In this document: positions 24,013 to 31,322 of the stretch, piece after piece
Layout of the letters: every line of letters starts with the position of its first letter
Position numbering within the stretch: position 1 is the stretch's first letter
DNA from: Thermoanaerobacteraceae bacterium
Lineage (GTDB): Bacteria; Bacillota; Thermoanaerobacteria; Thermoanaerobacterales; UBA4877
DNA: 38,555 nt
Reading direction: 5' to 3'
Assembly: GCA_030016635.1 (NCBI GenBank)
Contig: JASEJQ010000018.1
Span: forward strand, 1 to 38,555
The notes under the pieces: generated by a model
Database searches by the model: none
What the model was told of the DNA's origin: nothing
Seen by the model: only the letters and a program-made list of their open reading frames with translations
Program-made: the position numbers and the translations under genes

Positions 24013-24220
24013 TGGCTTTTTTCTGCTTTACAGCCTCATTCAACTCATTTAATAGCTTATTGAGGTCGCATCCATATATTTGAGCTGCCCGCTCAATGCT
24101 CTTATAGAGAGCACCTCCTCAGCCAAAGCAAACTATGCCGTTGTCATAGAATATATCCTCCAGATCTACATCTGGATATTTTTTGAGCACATCAAATATT
24201 ATCATATCCCTGGTAATCAT
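24002..24220 (-). CDS. DUF1858-like redox protein, candidate selenoprotein with CxxU motif
   Basis: Read through one in-frame TGA (24121-24119, codon 34) this is a 72-aa protein of the DUF1858/hybrid-cluster-associated redox disulfide type. Both sides match the family: MIIFDVLKKYPDVDLEDIFYDNG before, and SIERAAQIYGCDLNKLLNELNE after. The usual motif CxGC appears as C31-F-G-U34, with the TGA at the second Cys. A hairpin starting 23 nt after the TGA has a 6-bp stem and a GGGCA loop, matching bacterial SECIS rules. ATG at 24220 has AAGGGG 8 nt upstream and lies 12 bp after trxA, so the two are probably co-transcribed and may exchange electrons. The alternative is a Cys-to-stop mutation or a sequencing error. 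Confidence 0.7.
24080..24096 (-). promoter_or_regulatory. candidate bSECIS hairpin
   Basis: UUGAGC pairs perfectly with GCUCAA around the loop GGGCA. The loop begins 29 nt after the UGA, within the known 16-37 nt range, and has G in its first two positions as SelB binding requires. A competing hairpin, UGCUCU with AGAGCA (24113-24097), lies nearer to the UGA but has no G in its loop. Confidence 0.55.
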
Positions 24221-24232
24221 GTAGTCAACCCC

Positions 24233-24553
24233 TTAGATATATGCTTTTACTTTATTAAGCACAGCCTGTTTGGGAGTAACACCCACTATTTTATCCACCA
24301 TCTGGCCATTCTTGAATATGCCCATGGTAGGGATGCTCATAATCCTGTAGGCCGATGCAGTGGCTGGGTTCTCATCCACATTCAGCTTTGCAACTGTAAA
24401 GTCCTCATTCTCTGCAGCGATTTCGTCCAGTACCGGTGCCATCATCCTGCACGGCCCGCACCATGCCGCCCAGAAGTCCACAAGGACAACCTTATTTGAT
24501 TTTAATACTTTATCCTCAAAGTCTCTATCAGTTACTACTACTGGTTTACCCAT
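24233..24553 (-). CDS. trxA: thioredoxin
   Basis: A 106-aa cytosolic thioredoxin with the active site W31-CGPC at residues 32-35, the buried Asp in VDFWA, and the cis-Pro in SIPTMGIF. AAAGGAGG precedes the ATG. It has its own promoter just upstream and is followed 12 bp later by the CxxU protein, a possible partner. Confidence 0.96.
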   Translation of the reverse strand: MGKPVVVTDRDFEDKVLKSNKVVLVDFWAAWCGPCRMMAPVLDEIAAENEDFTVAKLNVDENPATASAYRIMSIPTMGIFKNGQMVDKIVGVTPKQAVLNKVKAYI

Positions 24554-24601
24554 AAATGTACCTCCTTTTACTATCCCCTCGTACAGGGGGGGACTATATA
24601 A

Positions 24602-24631
24602 ATAGTATCACATTATCTTTGATTTTGTCAA
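24602..24631 (-). promoter_or_regulatory. trxA promoter
   Basis: TTGACA (24631-24626), an 18-bp spacer and TACTAT (24607-24602). A small TCCCC/GGGGA hairpin would lie near the 5' end of the mRNA. Confidence 0.65.
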
Positions 24632-24639
24632 TACGTACT

Positions 24640-24909
24640 TTATCTGGTAAATTTAATCACAGAGTCAATCAGTTTTTTTACGTCATCTAACATTACTTTA
24701 TCCTTATCGTCCTTTATTATGCATTCCGCAGCATGCTCCTGAAGCAAAAAATATCCAATTTTTTCTATAGAAGATTTTACTGCAGCGATCTGCAGAAGTA
24801 TGTCATCGCAGCTTTTCCCGTCTTCTATCATCTTCTCTATACCGCCAATATGCCCCTGGACTGTATGCAGCCTGTTGATTATATCTTTTTTTACCTCTTC
24901 TGTAATCAT
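24640..24909 (-). CDS. csoR: CsoR/RcnR-family metal-sensing repressor
   Basis: An 89-aa all-helical repressor. C34, H59 and C63 match the Cys-His-Cys copper site of CsoR, where they are C36, H61 and C65 in Mycobacterium. RLHTVQGHIGGIEKMIEDG is the typical first helix. GGGAGGT precedes the ATG. CsoR proteins leave DNA when copper(I) binds; relatives sense persulfide or aldehydes, so the inducer is not certain. It lies just upstream of trxA, so a redox or persulfide link is possible. No copper ATPase is seen in the window. Confidence 0.9.
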   Translation of the reverse strand: MITEEVKKDIINRLHTVQGHIGGIEKMIEDGKSCDDILLQIAAVKSSIEKIGYFLLQEHAAECIIKDDKDKVMLDDVKKLIDSVIKFTR

Positions 24910-24959
24910 GGTTACCTCCCAAATTTCATAAGTATATTAATATTTTATCACAAAAAACA

Positions 24960-25169
24960 TCAAAAAGTAATTTTTCTAATTATATCTTTTCCATTCTGGC
25001 TCTTTTTTGAATAAATCTCAAAGCCTTCTTTTTTCTGCTGGTTTGCCCAATGCAGGAGATTTATGGCAACACCTATGGTATAAAACAAATCATTCCCATA
25101 GACGTCGCTGCACTCTACAAGTTTTTTATAAGACTCATCACTGAACTCTATGCTCAGCCTATTGGACAC
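24960..25169 (-). CDS. small RHH/CopG-like protein
   Basis: A 69-aa protein whose start, NRLSIEFSDESYKKL, fits the beta strand and first helix of a ribbon-helix-helix domain, with a charged C-terminal tail ending GKDIIRKITF. GTG at 25169 is chosen, 8 nt after AAGGGAG; an ATG at 25175 is possible but too close to that site. It overlaps the end of the upstream small membrane protein gene by 11 bp, which suggests coupled expression. A DNA-binding role is likely from the fold but is not shown. Confidence 0.65.
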   Translation of the reverse strand: MSNRLSIEFSDESYKKLVECSDVYGNDLFYTIGVAINLLHWANQQKKEGFEIYSKKSQNGKDIIRKITF

Positions 25170-25458
25170 CTGCATCACTCCCTTTGTTTGCATAATAATA
25201 GCCAAGGACGAAGCCAAGTGGACCAGTTATTATCTGATTGAATGTCTTGATAAGCTCCAGCACATTATCAAAACTTCCGCCCGTAGCAGTTAACCCCCAT
25301 ACTGCCATGATGATGTTTATCACAGCAAAAAGGCCAATAATTACAAAGCCCAGTATGCTGGCCGTCGCCTCTCTCTTTATCACCTGGACCTCTTCCTGAT
25401 TCAGGTTTATGTTGTCACCTATATTTCCCTCTAATTCCTCAATTGCAGGCGGCTCCAT
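25159..25458 (-). CDS. small membrane protein, unknown function
   Basis: A 99-aa protein with an acidic N-terminus and two membrane segments: about residues 34-56 (ILGFVIIGLFAVINIIMAVWG) and about 75-92 (IITGPLGFVLGYYYANKG). AGGGGTGATTTT precedes the ATG. It is coupled to the RHH-like gene by overlap. I do not recognise the family; small holin-like or signalling membrane proteins can look like this. Confidence 0.7.
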   Translation of the reverse strand: MEPPAIEELEGNIGDNINLNQEEVQVIKREATASILGFVIIGLFAVINIIMAVWGLTATGGSFDNVLELIKTFNQIITGPLGFVLGYYYANKGSDAGVQ

Positions 25459-25563
25459 AAAATCACCCCTAAATTAAATATATTCTCATTGCACCCTATA
25501 TGTTAATACAAAAAATGTATGCTATGGGACGCATGTGCGAATAATAAAATCGGAGGTGATACC

Positions 25564-25812
25564 ATGGCAAATGTCCAGGTTAGGTGCAGCGTAAATAACT
25601 GCCACTATTGGGCTCAAAATAACTACTGCACCGCCAATCAGATTCTTGTGACATCGGATAGTATAAGTGACAGGTATGGTGACAGCTACGATGCCCCGTC
25701 AGTACAGAGCACCCTTGCAACACCGGTACAGATGAGCATGGAGACTTGTTGCAAAACATTTGTACCCAAAAACTCCGGCGCCCACAACATGGACAATGTT
25801 AAAAGACAGTAA
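25564..25812 (+). CDS. DUF1540 protein
   Basis: An 82-aa protein that fits DUF1540: VRCSVNNCHYWAQNNYCTA followed by CCKTFVP, giving a set of conserved Cys that probably bind a metal. Proteins of this family are common in spore-forming Firmicutes and have no known function. ATG at 25564 is 7 nt after GGAGGTG; the frame extends upstream to 25519 but without a ribosome site. Confidence 0.85.
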   Translation: MANVQVRCSVNNCHYWAQNNYCTANQILVTSDSISDRYGDSYDAPSVQSTLATPVQMSMETCCKTFVPKNSGAHNMDNVKRQ

Positions 25813-25833
25813 AAGGCTGCTGAGCAGCCTTTT
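25811..25833. terminator. bidirectional terminator
   Basis: AAAAGGCTGC and GCAGCCTTTT pair around a TGA-centred loop, between the convergent DUF1540 and CAP genes. Confidence 0.88.
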
Positions 25834-27160
25834 ACCTTAATGTAACAAAGTTCTGGGTATAGTATGCACTCATTTGACCGCCAAAATATACTCCCACACC
25901 AAGTTCCTCAAAGTCTTTGTTTAATATGTTACTCCTGTGACCCTCAGAGTTCATCCAGCCCTCATGGGCAAATATGGCATCCCTGTATCCAGCGGCTATA
26001 TTTTCTCCAGCAGTAATGAAGTATTCTATACCTGCATCCTTCATCCTGTCAAATGGTGTTTTCCCCTGCAGGTCTGTATGGTTGAAATAGTTGTTTACAG
26101 CCATGTCCTTAGAATGATAAAGTGCAGATTCATGGGCCTTATCATTCCACTTCAGAGGTTTCATGCCCTCCCTAACCCTCACAATGTTTACCAGATCCAG
26201 TGTCTCCATCTCAAAGGCCCTGGCAATCGCATCATCTGCAGCTCCAAAAAATCCTATACTCTCCTCATATGATTTCTCTATAATCTGTAGGGACGTTACT
26301 GAGTTCCCCTTTTTCTTATCGAAGAATATTGTAGCATAACTATCTCCGGCATCCAGTGTAATATATCCATCATTATTCAGTATATAGTAGGTATTGCCTT
26401 TTAAAATCCTGTCAAGACCTGTACCATATACCTTCTCTACGTCCGTACGTCCTTCCCCATAGTATATATCCTTCCATTTTAAATCAGTAGAATTGGTATA
26501 TAGTGCTGCCACCTTGCCATTGCCAATGCCTACCTGTATATATTTACTATAGTCTTTATTATAAATCCACCATTCAAAACCATATTCACTCTTGTCCCTC
26601 CTCTGAGGCTTGCCCAATTTCTTTACTACCGCATCCTGGGTATCTCCTATGACTATACTGAATGGCAAAACAGCATTGGCATTGTTCTTGACCTCTGCAC
26701 CCTCTATGCTGCCCACAGTTTTTGGACTGACCAACGTTGCATCGGCAGTTGTAATTGCAACTGTATTAGAATCCCACAGGACATTAGCACCCAGTCCTTC
26801 ACTGACAACCCTCACAGGTACCATGGTATAACCATCCACAATCTGCGGCGGCACATCCAGCACTATATCCCTGCCGTCTATAACAGCTCTTGTGTTATCT
26901 ACCTGCATCCAGAGATTATCGGAAGTTATTGTTCTGTCTCTGTCATTCCATGTCACCTTATACCCCAGGGCCTCAAAGATGGACCGCATTGGTACCAGTA
27001 CCCTGCCTTCTTCTATTACCGGATTTATCGGTGTATTAAGCAATTCGCCATTAACTACTACAGAGATATTATCTTTTGCTGAAACTGCAGCAAAGGATGA
27101 AAATAATAGAAAAATCAGAAGCAGAAAAGATATGAAAGACTTTAGTTTATGCAACAACAT
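25832..27160 (-). CDS. secreted CAP-domain protein with copper-amine-oxidase-like N-domain
   Basis: A 442-aa exported protein. Residues 1-28 are a signal peptide ending near VSA; about 30-125 is the beta-rich Cu_amine_oxidN1 domain (NTPINPVIEEGRVLVPMRS), a cell-wall stalk in Clostridia; about 140-300 resembles the CAP-associated N-terminal domain (IGDTQDAVVKKLGKP); about 318-440 is the CAP/SCP domain, with HSKDMAVNNYFNH, GENIAAG and HRSNILN. CAP proteins with this fold are common on spores and cells (YkwD type). ATG at 27160 is chosen for its signal peptide, with AAAGGGAG close upstream; the open frame runs further but into element copy 3. The role is unknown. Confidence 0.9.
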   Translation of the reverse strand: MLLHKLKSFISFLLLIFLLFSSFAAVSAKDNISVVVNGELLNTPINPVIEEGRVLVPMRSIFEALGYKVTWNDRDRTITSDNLWMQVDNTRAVIDGRDIVLDVPPQIVDGYTMVPVRVVSEGLGANVLWDSNTVAITTADATLVSPKTVGSIEGAEVKNNANAVLPFSIVIGDTQDAVVKKLGKPQRRDKSEYGFEWWIYNKDYSKYIQVGIGNGKVAALYTNSTDLKWKDIYYGEGRTDVEKVYGTGLDRILKGNTYYILNNDGYITLDAGDSYATIFFDKKKGNSVTSLQIIEKSYEESIGFFGAADDAIARAFEMETLDLVNIVRVREGMKPLKWNDKAHESALYHSKDMAVNNYFNHTDLQGKTPFDRMKDAGIEYFITAGENIAAGYRDAIFAHEGWMNSEGHRSNILNKDFEELGVGVYFGGQMSAYYTQNFVTLR

Positions 27161-27499
27161 CAGCTCCCTTTTATAGTTAAAAATTAATTTTGCTGAAAAT
27201 TCATCAGGATGGACGCCTGCTGAGCCAACGCTTAAGGCTTGTGACGCCGAATGGAGGCGTACCCGGCGGAATGCAGACACAAATCTTAGAGTATCAAGAC
27301 GAGCGATCAGGTGCCGGGATGTTATTGCCATGCACATGTTCCAATAACTTATTAAAGTTAAATCAATTTGAGTTAATATTCAATGATGTATGCTTTATTA
27401 TACAATGAAAAATGGGCCTCAGGCAATGGTAGAAATAGCCCAGAGTGGTATAATTTATATAAGGTTTTCGCTTAGAATAAATATCAGGGAGGGATCATA
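27161..27499. other. gap holding element copy 3
   Basis: A 339-bp divergent gap between the CAP gene and the macro-domain gene. The CAP-proximal part holds the partial repeated element. Past it, GTTATTG and CAATAAC (about 27321-27348) form a hairpin. The last ~130 bp before the macro gene is AT-rich with no feature I can name apart from the GGGAGG ribosome site. Confidence 0.6.
27198..27330 (+). repeat. repeated structured element, partial copy 3
   Basis: Shares the 3' half of copies 1 and 2: AAGGCTTGTGACGCCGAATG, the ACGCC/GGCGT hairpin, GTACCCGGCGGAATGCAG, and GAGTATCAAGACGAGCGATC. The 5' half with the GAATGATAG end is missing. It lies 37 bp upstream of the CAP gene start on the minus strand. 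Confidence 0.65.
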
Positions 27500-28015
27500 A
27501 TGGAAAGTAAGATAACATTTGTGAAGGGTGATATAACACTGCAGGACACAGATGCCATAGTAAATGCAGCAAACTCCAGCCTCCTGGGAGGCGGAGGGGT
27601 AGATGGTGCTATACACAGGGCGGCAGGGCCAAAGCTGGATGAGGAATGCAGGAAGATTGGGGGCTGCCCCACTGGCCAGGCCGTAATAACCACCGGCGGC
27701 AACCTCAAGGCAAAATATGTAATCCACACCGTTGGGCCTGTATGGCACGGAGGCACACTTAACGAACCGGACCTCCTTGCCTCCTGCTATATAAATAGTC
27801 TCAAACTTGCAGATGAAAACGGCATAAAGACCATCGCCTTTCCATCTATCAGCACAGGGGCATATGGCTACCCTGTAGAACAAGCAGCACACATTGCAGT
27901 AAAGACAGTATCTGACTATTTAAAGAACAACATTGCAATAGAAGAGGTTAGATTTGTCCTCTTTTCAGACAGAGACTATCAGGTATATGTAAAAGCATAT
28001 AAGGAATTAAAGTAA
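27500..28015 (+). CDS. macro domain protein, ADP-ribose/O-acetyl-ADP-ribose hydrolase type
   Basis: A 171-aa single macro domain of the MacroD/YmdB type. DAIVNAANSSLLGGGGVDGAIHRAAG forms the catalytic loop, and SISTGAYGYP binds the diphosphate. Such proteins remove O-acetyl-ADP-ribose or mono-ADP-ribose from proteins or nucleic acids. GGGAGG precedes the ATG. It stands alone, convergent with the small HTH gene. No ADP-ribosyltransferase toxin is seen beside it. Confidence 0.94.
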   Translation: MESKITFVKGDITLQDTDAIVNAANSSLLGGGGVDGAIHRAAGPKLDEECRKIGGCPTGQAVITTGGNLKAKYVIHTVGPVWHGGTLNEPDLLASCYINSLKLADENGIKTIAFPSISTGAYGYPVEQAAHIAVKTVSDYLKNNIAIEEVRFVLFSDRDYQVYVKAYKELK

Positions 28016-28017
28016 CC

Positions 28018-28278
28018 CTATGAAGAGAGGGTATCCTTAGATGCCCTCTCCTTTAATATATCTGAGTATAGAATATGCCATTTCCGCAGTCTGTACTTTA
28101 CCTTTTCAAAACTGACGCCAAAGAGCTTAGCAATATCCGTCGTCGAAACCTCTGCGTAGAGCGTCTTTAATTCTTCCCTTGTAAGTTCATCCAGTTTTAA
28201 CTCCTCACCATTCATTTTCCGCGTTAACAGCTCATGATAAAAGCTGCCATATGTATTTCCATTAGCCTTATTTTCCAT
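28018..28278 (-). CDS. small HTH protein downstream of deoD
   Basis: An 86-aa protein with a helix-turn-helix at about residues 43-68: LYAEVSTTDIAKLFGVSFEKVKYRLRKW. The N-terminal part is unlike anything I know. ATG at 28278 is 5 nt after GGTGG, 16 bp downstream of the deoD stop, so it is probably co-transcribed with deoD. It may regulate nucleoside use; that is inference. Confidence 0.7.
   Translation of the reverse strand: MENKANGNTYGSFYHELLTRKMNGEELKLDELTREELKTLYAEVSTTDIAKLFGVSFEKVKYRLRKWHILYSDILKERASKDTLSS
28024..28049. terminator. hairpin between macro and HTH genes
   Basis: GAGAGGG and CCCTCTC pair across an 11-12 nt loop, just past the macro stop and inside the last codons of the HTH gene. 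A short T-containing stretch follows on the plus strand, so it may terminate the macro transcript. Confidence 0.45.
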
Positions 28279-28294
28279 CAGAACCACCCAATGC

Positions 28295-28996
28295 TTATTC
28301 TGCCACCTCAAGAGCAATTTCAATCATATCCTTAAAGGTTTTTTCTCTTTCCTCTGAGCTTGTGGCATGTCCCGTGACCAAGCTGTCGCTCACAGTAAGT
28401 ATGGTAAGGGCATCCACACCATACTTTGCAGCTAAGGTATACAGTCCTGCTGTCTCCATCTCCACAGCCAACACCCCGAACTTAGCCCACAGCCTCCACG
28501 CCTCCGGGTCATCATCATAGAAAGTATCAGATGAAAGGACATTACCCACTTTCACATCCATGCCCCTCTCCACTGCCACATCGTAAGCCTTCTTAAGAAG
28601 CCTGAAGCTGGCCGTAGGGGCATAATCCATTCCATTAAACCTCAGCTTATTTATAGCGGAGTCTGTAGAAGAACTCATAGCCAGTATTACATCCCTGATG
28701 TTTATACCCGGCTGCATCGCCCCGCAGGTTCCCACCCTGATGAGGTTCTTTACCCCGTACTGAGTAATAAGCTCATTTGCATAAATGGATATAGATGGTA
28801 TACCCATGCCGGTACCCTGTACAGACACTCTTTTCCCTTTATATGTACCGGTATATCCATACATTCCCCTTACCTCATTATAGCAAACTGCATCCTCTAA
28901 AAAATTTTCCGCTATATATTTTGCCCTCAATGGGTCTCCAGGCAAAAGGACCGTCTTTGCTATATCATTCTCCATTGCACCTATATGTATGCTCAT
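28295..28996 (-). CDS. deoD: purine-nucleoside phosphorylase DeoD
   Basis: A 233-aa hexameric-type (NP-I) phosphorylase that splits purine nucleosides with phosphate. Signatures: [14 protein letters not shown] for phosphate binding, [30 protein letters not shown] for the ribose site, and the catalytic Asp in [12 protein letters not shown] at 28996 has GGAGG upstream; the longer frame is leader sequence, which includes a TATAAT at about 29032. It is followed by the small HTH gene. Confidence 0.96.
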   Translation of the reverse strand: MSIHIGAMENDIAKTVLLPGDPLRAKYIAENFLEDAVCYNEVRGMYGYTGTYKGKRVSVQGTGMGIPSISIYANELITQYGVKNLIRVGTCGAMQPGINIRDVILAMSSSTDSAINKLRFNGMDYAPTASFRLLKKAYDVAVERGMDVKVGNVLSSDTFYDDDPEAWRLWAKFGVLAVEMETAGLYTLAAKYGVDALTILTVSDSLVTGHATSSEEREKTFKDMIEIALEVAE

Positions 28997-29076
28997 AAAT
29001 AAGACCTCCAATTCTTTAGCATAATACCATATAATTATAACACTTTTAACCTTTAGATAAAAATATCCATGCATCA

Positions 29077-29580
29077 TTAAAACTTAATTTTGTCCTTGTA
29101 AACCGCGGCAAGGCCAATGCATGTGTCTGCAGCGCCATAGTATACATAAATACTCCCGTTCTTTTCACATGCCCCACAACTAAAAACCACATTGGTACGA
29201 GGCCATTCCTCTCTCAATCCAGTTCCGGCTCCAGTATCGGCTCTTTTTGCCTTGCTATGACCTTTGATGGGTCGTCTGCATCCAGCAGTGCAGCTCCCAG
29301 CCTGTATATGTGGTTTTCATCGACCCTGTAGTACATCATTAGCCAGCCGTCTACTACCCTCAAAGGTGGACCGGCTATACCTATCTTTGTGGAATCCCAC
29401 CGGCCAGGCCTTGGCTCCATGATAACCTTGTGCCCATACCATTCTTTCAAGTCCTCAGAATAAGCAATCCATATATCCGGATGCCTCCTGTTAAACATCA
29501 CATACTTCCCATCTATCTTATCTGCATCATCAGTGCATAAAGAATCTATGGAGAGCCTTACAGGTATCCATCCATATACC
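29077..29580 (-). pseudogene. GH130-type glycoside phosphorylase fragment, truncated and frameshifted
   Basis: C-terminal part of a GH130 (mannosyl-glycan phosphorylase-like) enzyme: DGKYVMFNRRHPDIWIAYSEDL, GPPLRVVDGWLMMYY and, after a frameshift near 29208-29216, EWPRTNVVFSCGACEKNG and YYGAADTCIGLAAV, ending at a TAA (29079-29077). The first ~100 residues of the enzyme are missing; the upstream end joins an oxidoreductase fragment. The exact junction, between about 29526 and 29590, is not clear. Confidence 0.8.
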
Positions 29581-30015
29581 GCCGTTCTTTGTGTAGTACC
29601 AAAACCAGTGTCCAGGAGGTATATGATCATCGTGAGCATAATTTTCTAAATCCGCCCTCTCAAGAAGTCCAAAAATCCTGCTGTCGATTAGCCGCTTTAC
29701 TATAAGGTAGATAGAATTTCTCCTCATCACATAATCTATGGTAGTCTTTAACCCATTTTTCCTTGCAATTTCAATAAGCTCTTGAGTCTCTTCCGGCCTC
29801 AAAGCACCCGGCTTTTCAAAGAACACATGCTTACCTACCAGCAGTGCCTTTCTCCCAATACTGTAATGCAGATATGGTGGTGTAGCAATGATGGCTATGT
29901 CCACATTGGCGTCAGCTATAAGTTCATCGACATTCTCATAGGCTTTTGAAACTTTAAACCGCCTCTCAAACTCGCTCAGCTTTTCCCTATCCACGTCACA
30001 TACAGCAGCAATGAC
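29530..30015 (-). pseudogene. Gfo/Idh/MocA oxidoreductase fragment
   Basis: Middle part of an NAD(P)-dependent sugar or inositol dehydrogenase. VIAAVCDVDREKL (from about 30015), the ATPPYLHY segment, the EKP motif in HVFFEKPGALRPEE, and DHIPPGHWFWYYTKNGGIW are family-like. The Rossmann GxGxxG start and the C-terminal half are absent. The upstream end abuts a RAYT transposase remnant and the downstream end runs into the GH130 fragment, so this is deletion or insertion debris from a former carbohydrate locus. Confidence 0.8.
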
Positions 30016-30536
30016 GGCTAAATTTCTTCACTGCTGCTTTTTTGTCTTCGGAAAATAGGCCTAAAATTGTATCGGTATCTACCATTTTTGTAAAGTAATT
30101 ATTATCATTTAGATAGCAGCCATAGCTACTCCACTTATAGTCAGCCACCTTCTCAACTATCCCCGCTTTCACTGGATTTTGATGTATGTACCTTGCTAAA
30201 GACAATACGTAACTGTCCTGTTCCACTGCTTCACTTTTAAACCTATCCTGGAACAAATGACCTACCCTTTTATATTTCTTATTGAAATAATAGACGTAGC
30301 TTACAGTAATACGTTTCAAAACCCTGGATACGACCTCAGTTCCTTCACTTAACATTAACTGAATATGATTATCCATAAGGCATGAAGGTAAAACTTATCC
30401 CCTTGTTTCTTTTCATATACCGTTTCCATGAAGCGTTGTTTATCTTCATCGCAGTTAAATATGTTTTTCTCTCGTTCCCACGAAGCATAATATGGTAATA
30501 CCCGCTTTTACTTCAAATTCTTTGCTGTCTTGGCAT
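30016..30536 (-). pseudogene. REP-associated tyrosine (Y1/IS200-like) transposase remnant
   Basis: The ATG at 30536 starts MPRQQRI, then a TGA at codon 8, then SGYYHIMLRGNERK as in RAYT proteins. Frameshifts are evident near 30464-30468 (a shortened A-run) and 30377-30380. The later part, with YFNKKYKRVGHLFQDRFKSE and YIHQNPVKAGIV, is clear family sequence. The HUH metal motif reads HIQ instead of HIH, and the C-terminus is cut at the join with the oxidoreductase fragment. It is inactive. Confidence 0.85.
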
Positions 30537-30582
30537 TTTTATCACCCTATGAATAATATACCAATTGAAATGAGACCCGTCA

Positions 30583-30607
30583 AGACAAGGGAACCGTCCC
30601 CGTGTCT
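30583..30607. repeat. REP-like palindrome beside the RAYT remnant
   Basis: AGACA and TGTCT bracket an inner GGGAACCGTCCCC imperfect palindrome, about 50 bp upstream of the transposase start. REP palindromes next to their Y1 transposase gene are the expected arrangement. Confidence 0.6.
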
Positions 30608-30700
30608 GGGCGATTCCTATTTTTAATCTCCAGCATCCTTTGCACCTCCATTAATTATACAGATTTTCTATTCTGAAATTAAGACTTATGTATATATATT

Positions 30701-30749
30701 AAAGTCTCTCTCCCATCTGTCATATAATCTCCGACTGGAAAGAGACTTT
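30701..30749 (-). other. long-arm inverted repeat after the efflux operon
   Basis: AAAGTCTCT and AGAGACTTT, extendable to about 12 pairs with one mismatch, separated by about 25-30 nt. It follows the permease stop by about 30 bp on the minus strand. No clean U-run follows, so termination is only possible. Confidence 0.45.
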
Positions 30750-30779
30750 GACCATGTTCAACTTTTTCAATATATATTT

Positions 30780-31322
30780 CTATAGACTTTCAGCCTTTTT
30801 ATATATCTCATCGATTTCATCTTTTGATATTACTAATTGTAGAGCATAGGCTATTATTATTATGCCCGGTATGTCTACAAGTAACCTTGTAACTGCAAAA
30901 GGCACTCCAAGAGCTGATAATTCAAACAGAAACATTGGTATCTTAGTGGTAGACCAGGCCCCAATGAAAATAAGTATATTGCTGAATTTCACACCTTTTT
31001 TCATAAAGACTGCTGCTACTGGAAAAGCTCCATATAATGGACCCGCTGCTGCTGACCCAATAATAATTGCAAGTATTATCCCTTTAAGCCCTGACCCCTC
31101 TCCCATATATCTCATCATTATTTCCCTTGGTACCCATACATCAAGGAGCCCTAAAAGCACAAATACCGGAGGGATGACCAGTGCCATTTCTTTAAAACTA
31201 TATCCGGCAATGCCAAGTGCCTTTAGCCCAAGGCTTCTGTTGACTAATGCAACTATTGCAACTATAACTATTGTAACTAAAAAAAATTGGTATCTCTTTA
31301 ATAATCCCTTTATGTCCTTCAT
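30780..31322 (-). CDS. permease half B (PF03773/DUF318-like)
   Basis: A 180-aa membrane protein with about five helices. The IIIGSAAAGPLYGAFPVAAVFMKKG segment is the signature of the DUF318/ArsP-like permease family, whose full-length members are about 300-350 aa and export metal(loid)s or organoarsenicals. Here the ATG overlaps the stop of half A as ATGA, with GGGTGG upstream. The two halves would make one permease. Conserved Cys seen in ArsP are not evident, so the substrate is open. Confidence 0.8.
   Translation of the reverse strand: MKDIKGLLKRYQFFLVTIVIVAIVALVNRSLGLKALGIAGYSFKEMALVIPPVFVLLGLLDVWVPREIMMRYMGEGSGLKGIILAIIIGSAAAGPLYGAFPVAAVFMKKGVKFSNILIFIGAWSTTKIPMFLFELSALGVPFAVTRLLVDIPGIIIIAYALQLVISKDEIDEIYKKAESL

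Noticed and set aside
27161-27337. N-terminal extension of the CAP protein
   Set aside because: It would run through element copy 3 and place the signal peptide 59 residues inside the protein. The ATG at 27160 gives a normal signal peptide.
29212-29220. TGA after EPELD in the GH130 fragment as selenocysteine
   Set aside because: The matching family sequence resumes in another frame, so this is a frameshift.
30513-30515. TGA in the RAYT remnant as selenocysteine
   Set aside because: It replaces a basic residue, not a Cys, and the gene also has frameshifts and a cut C-terminus.
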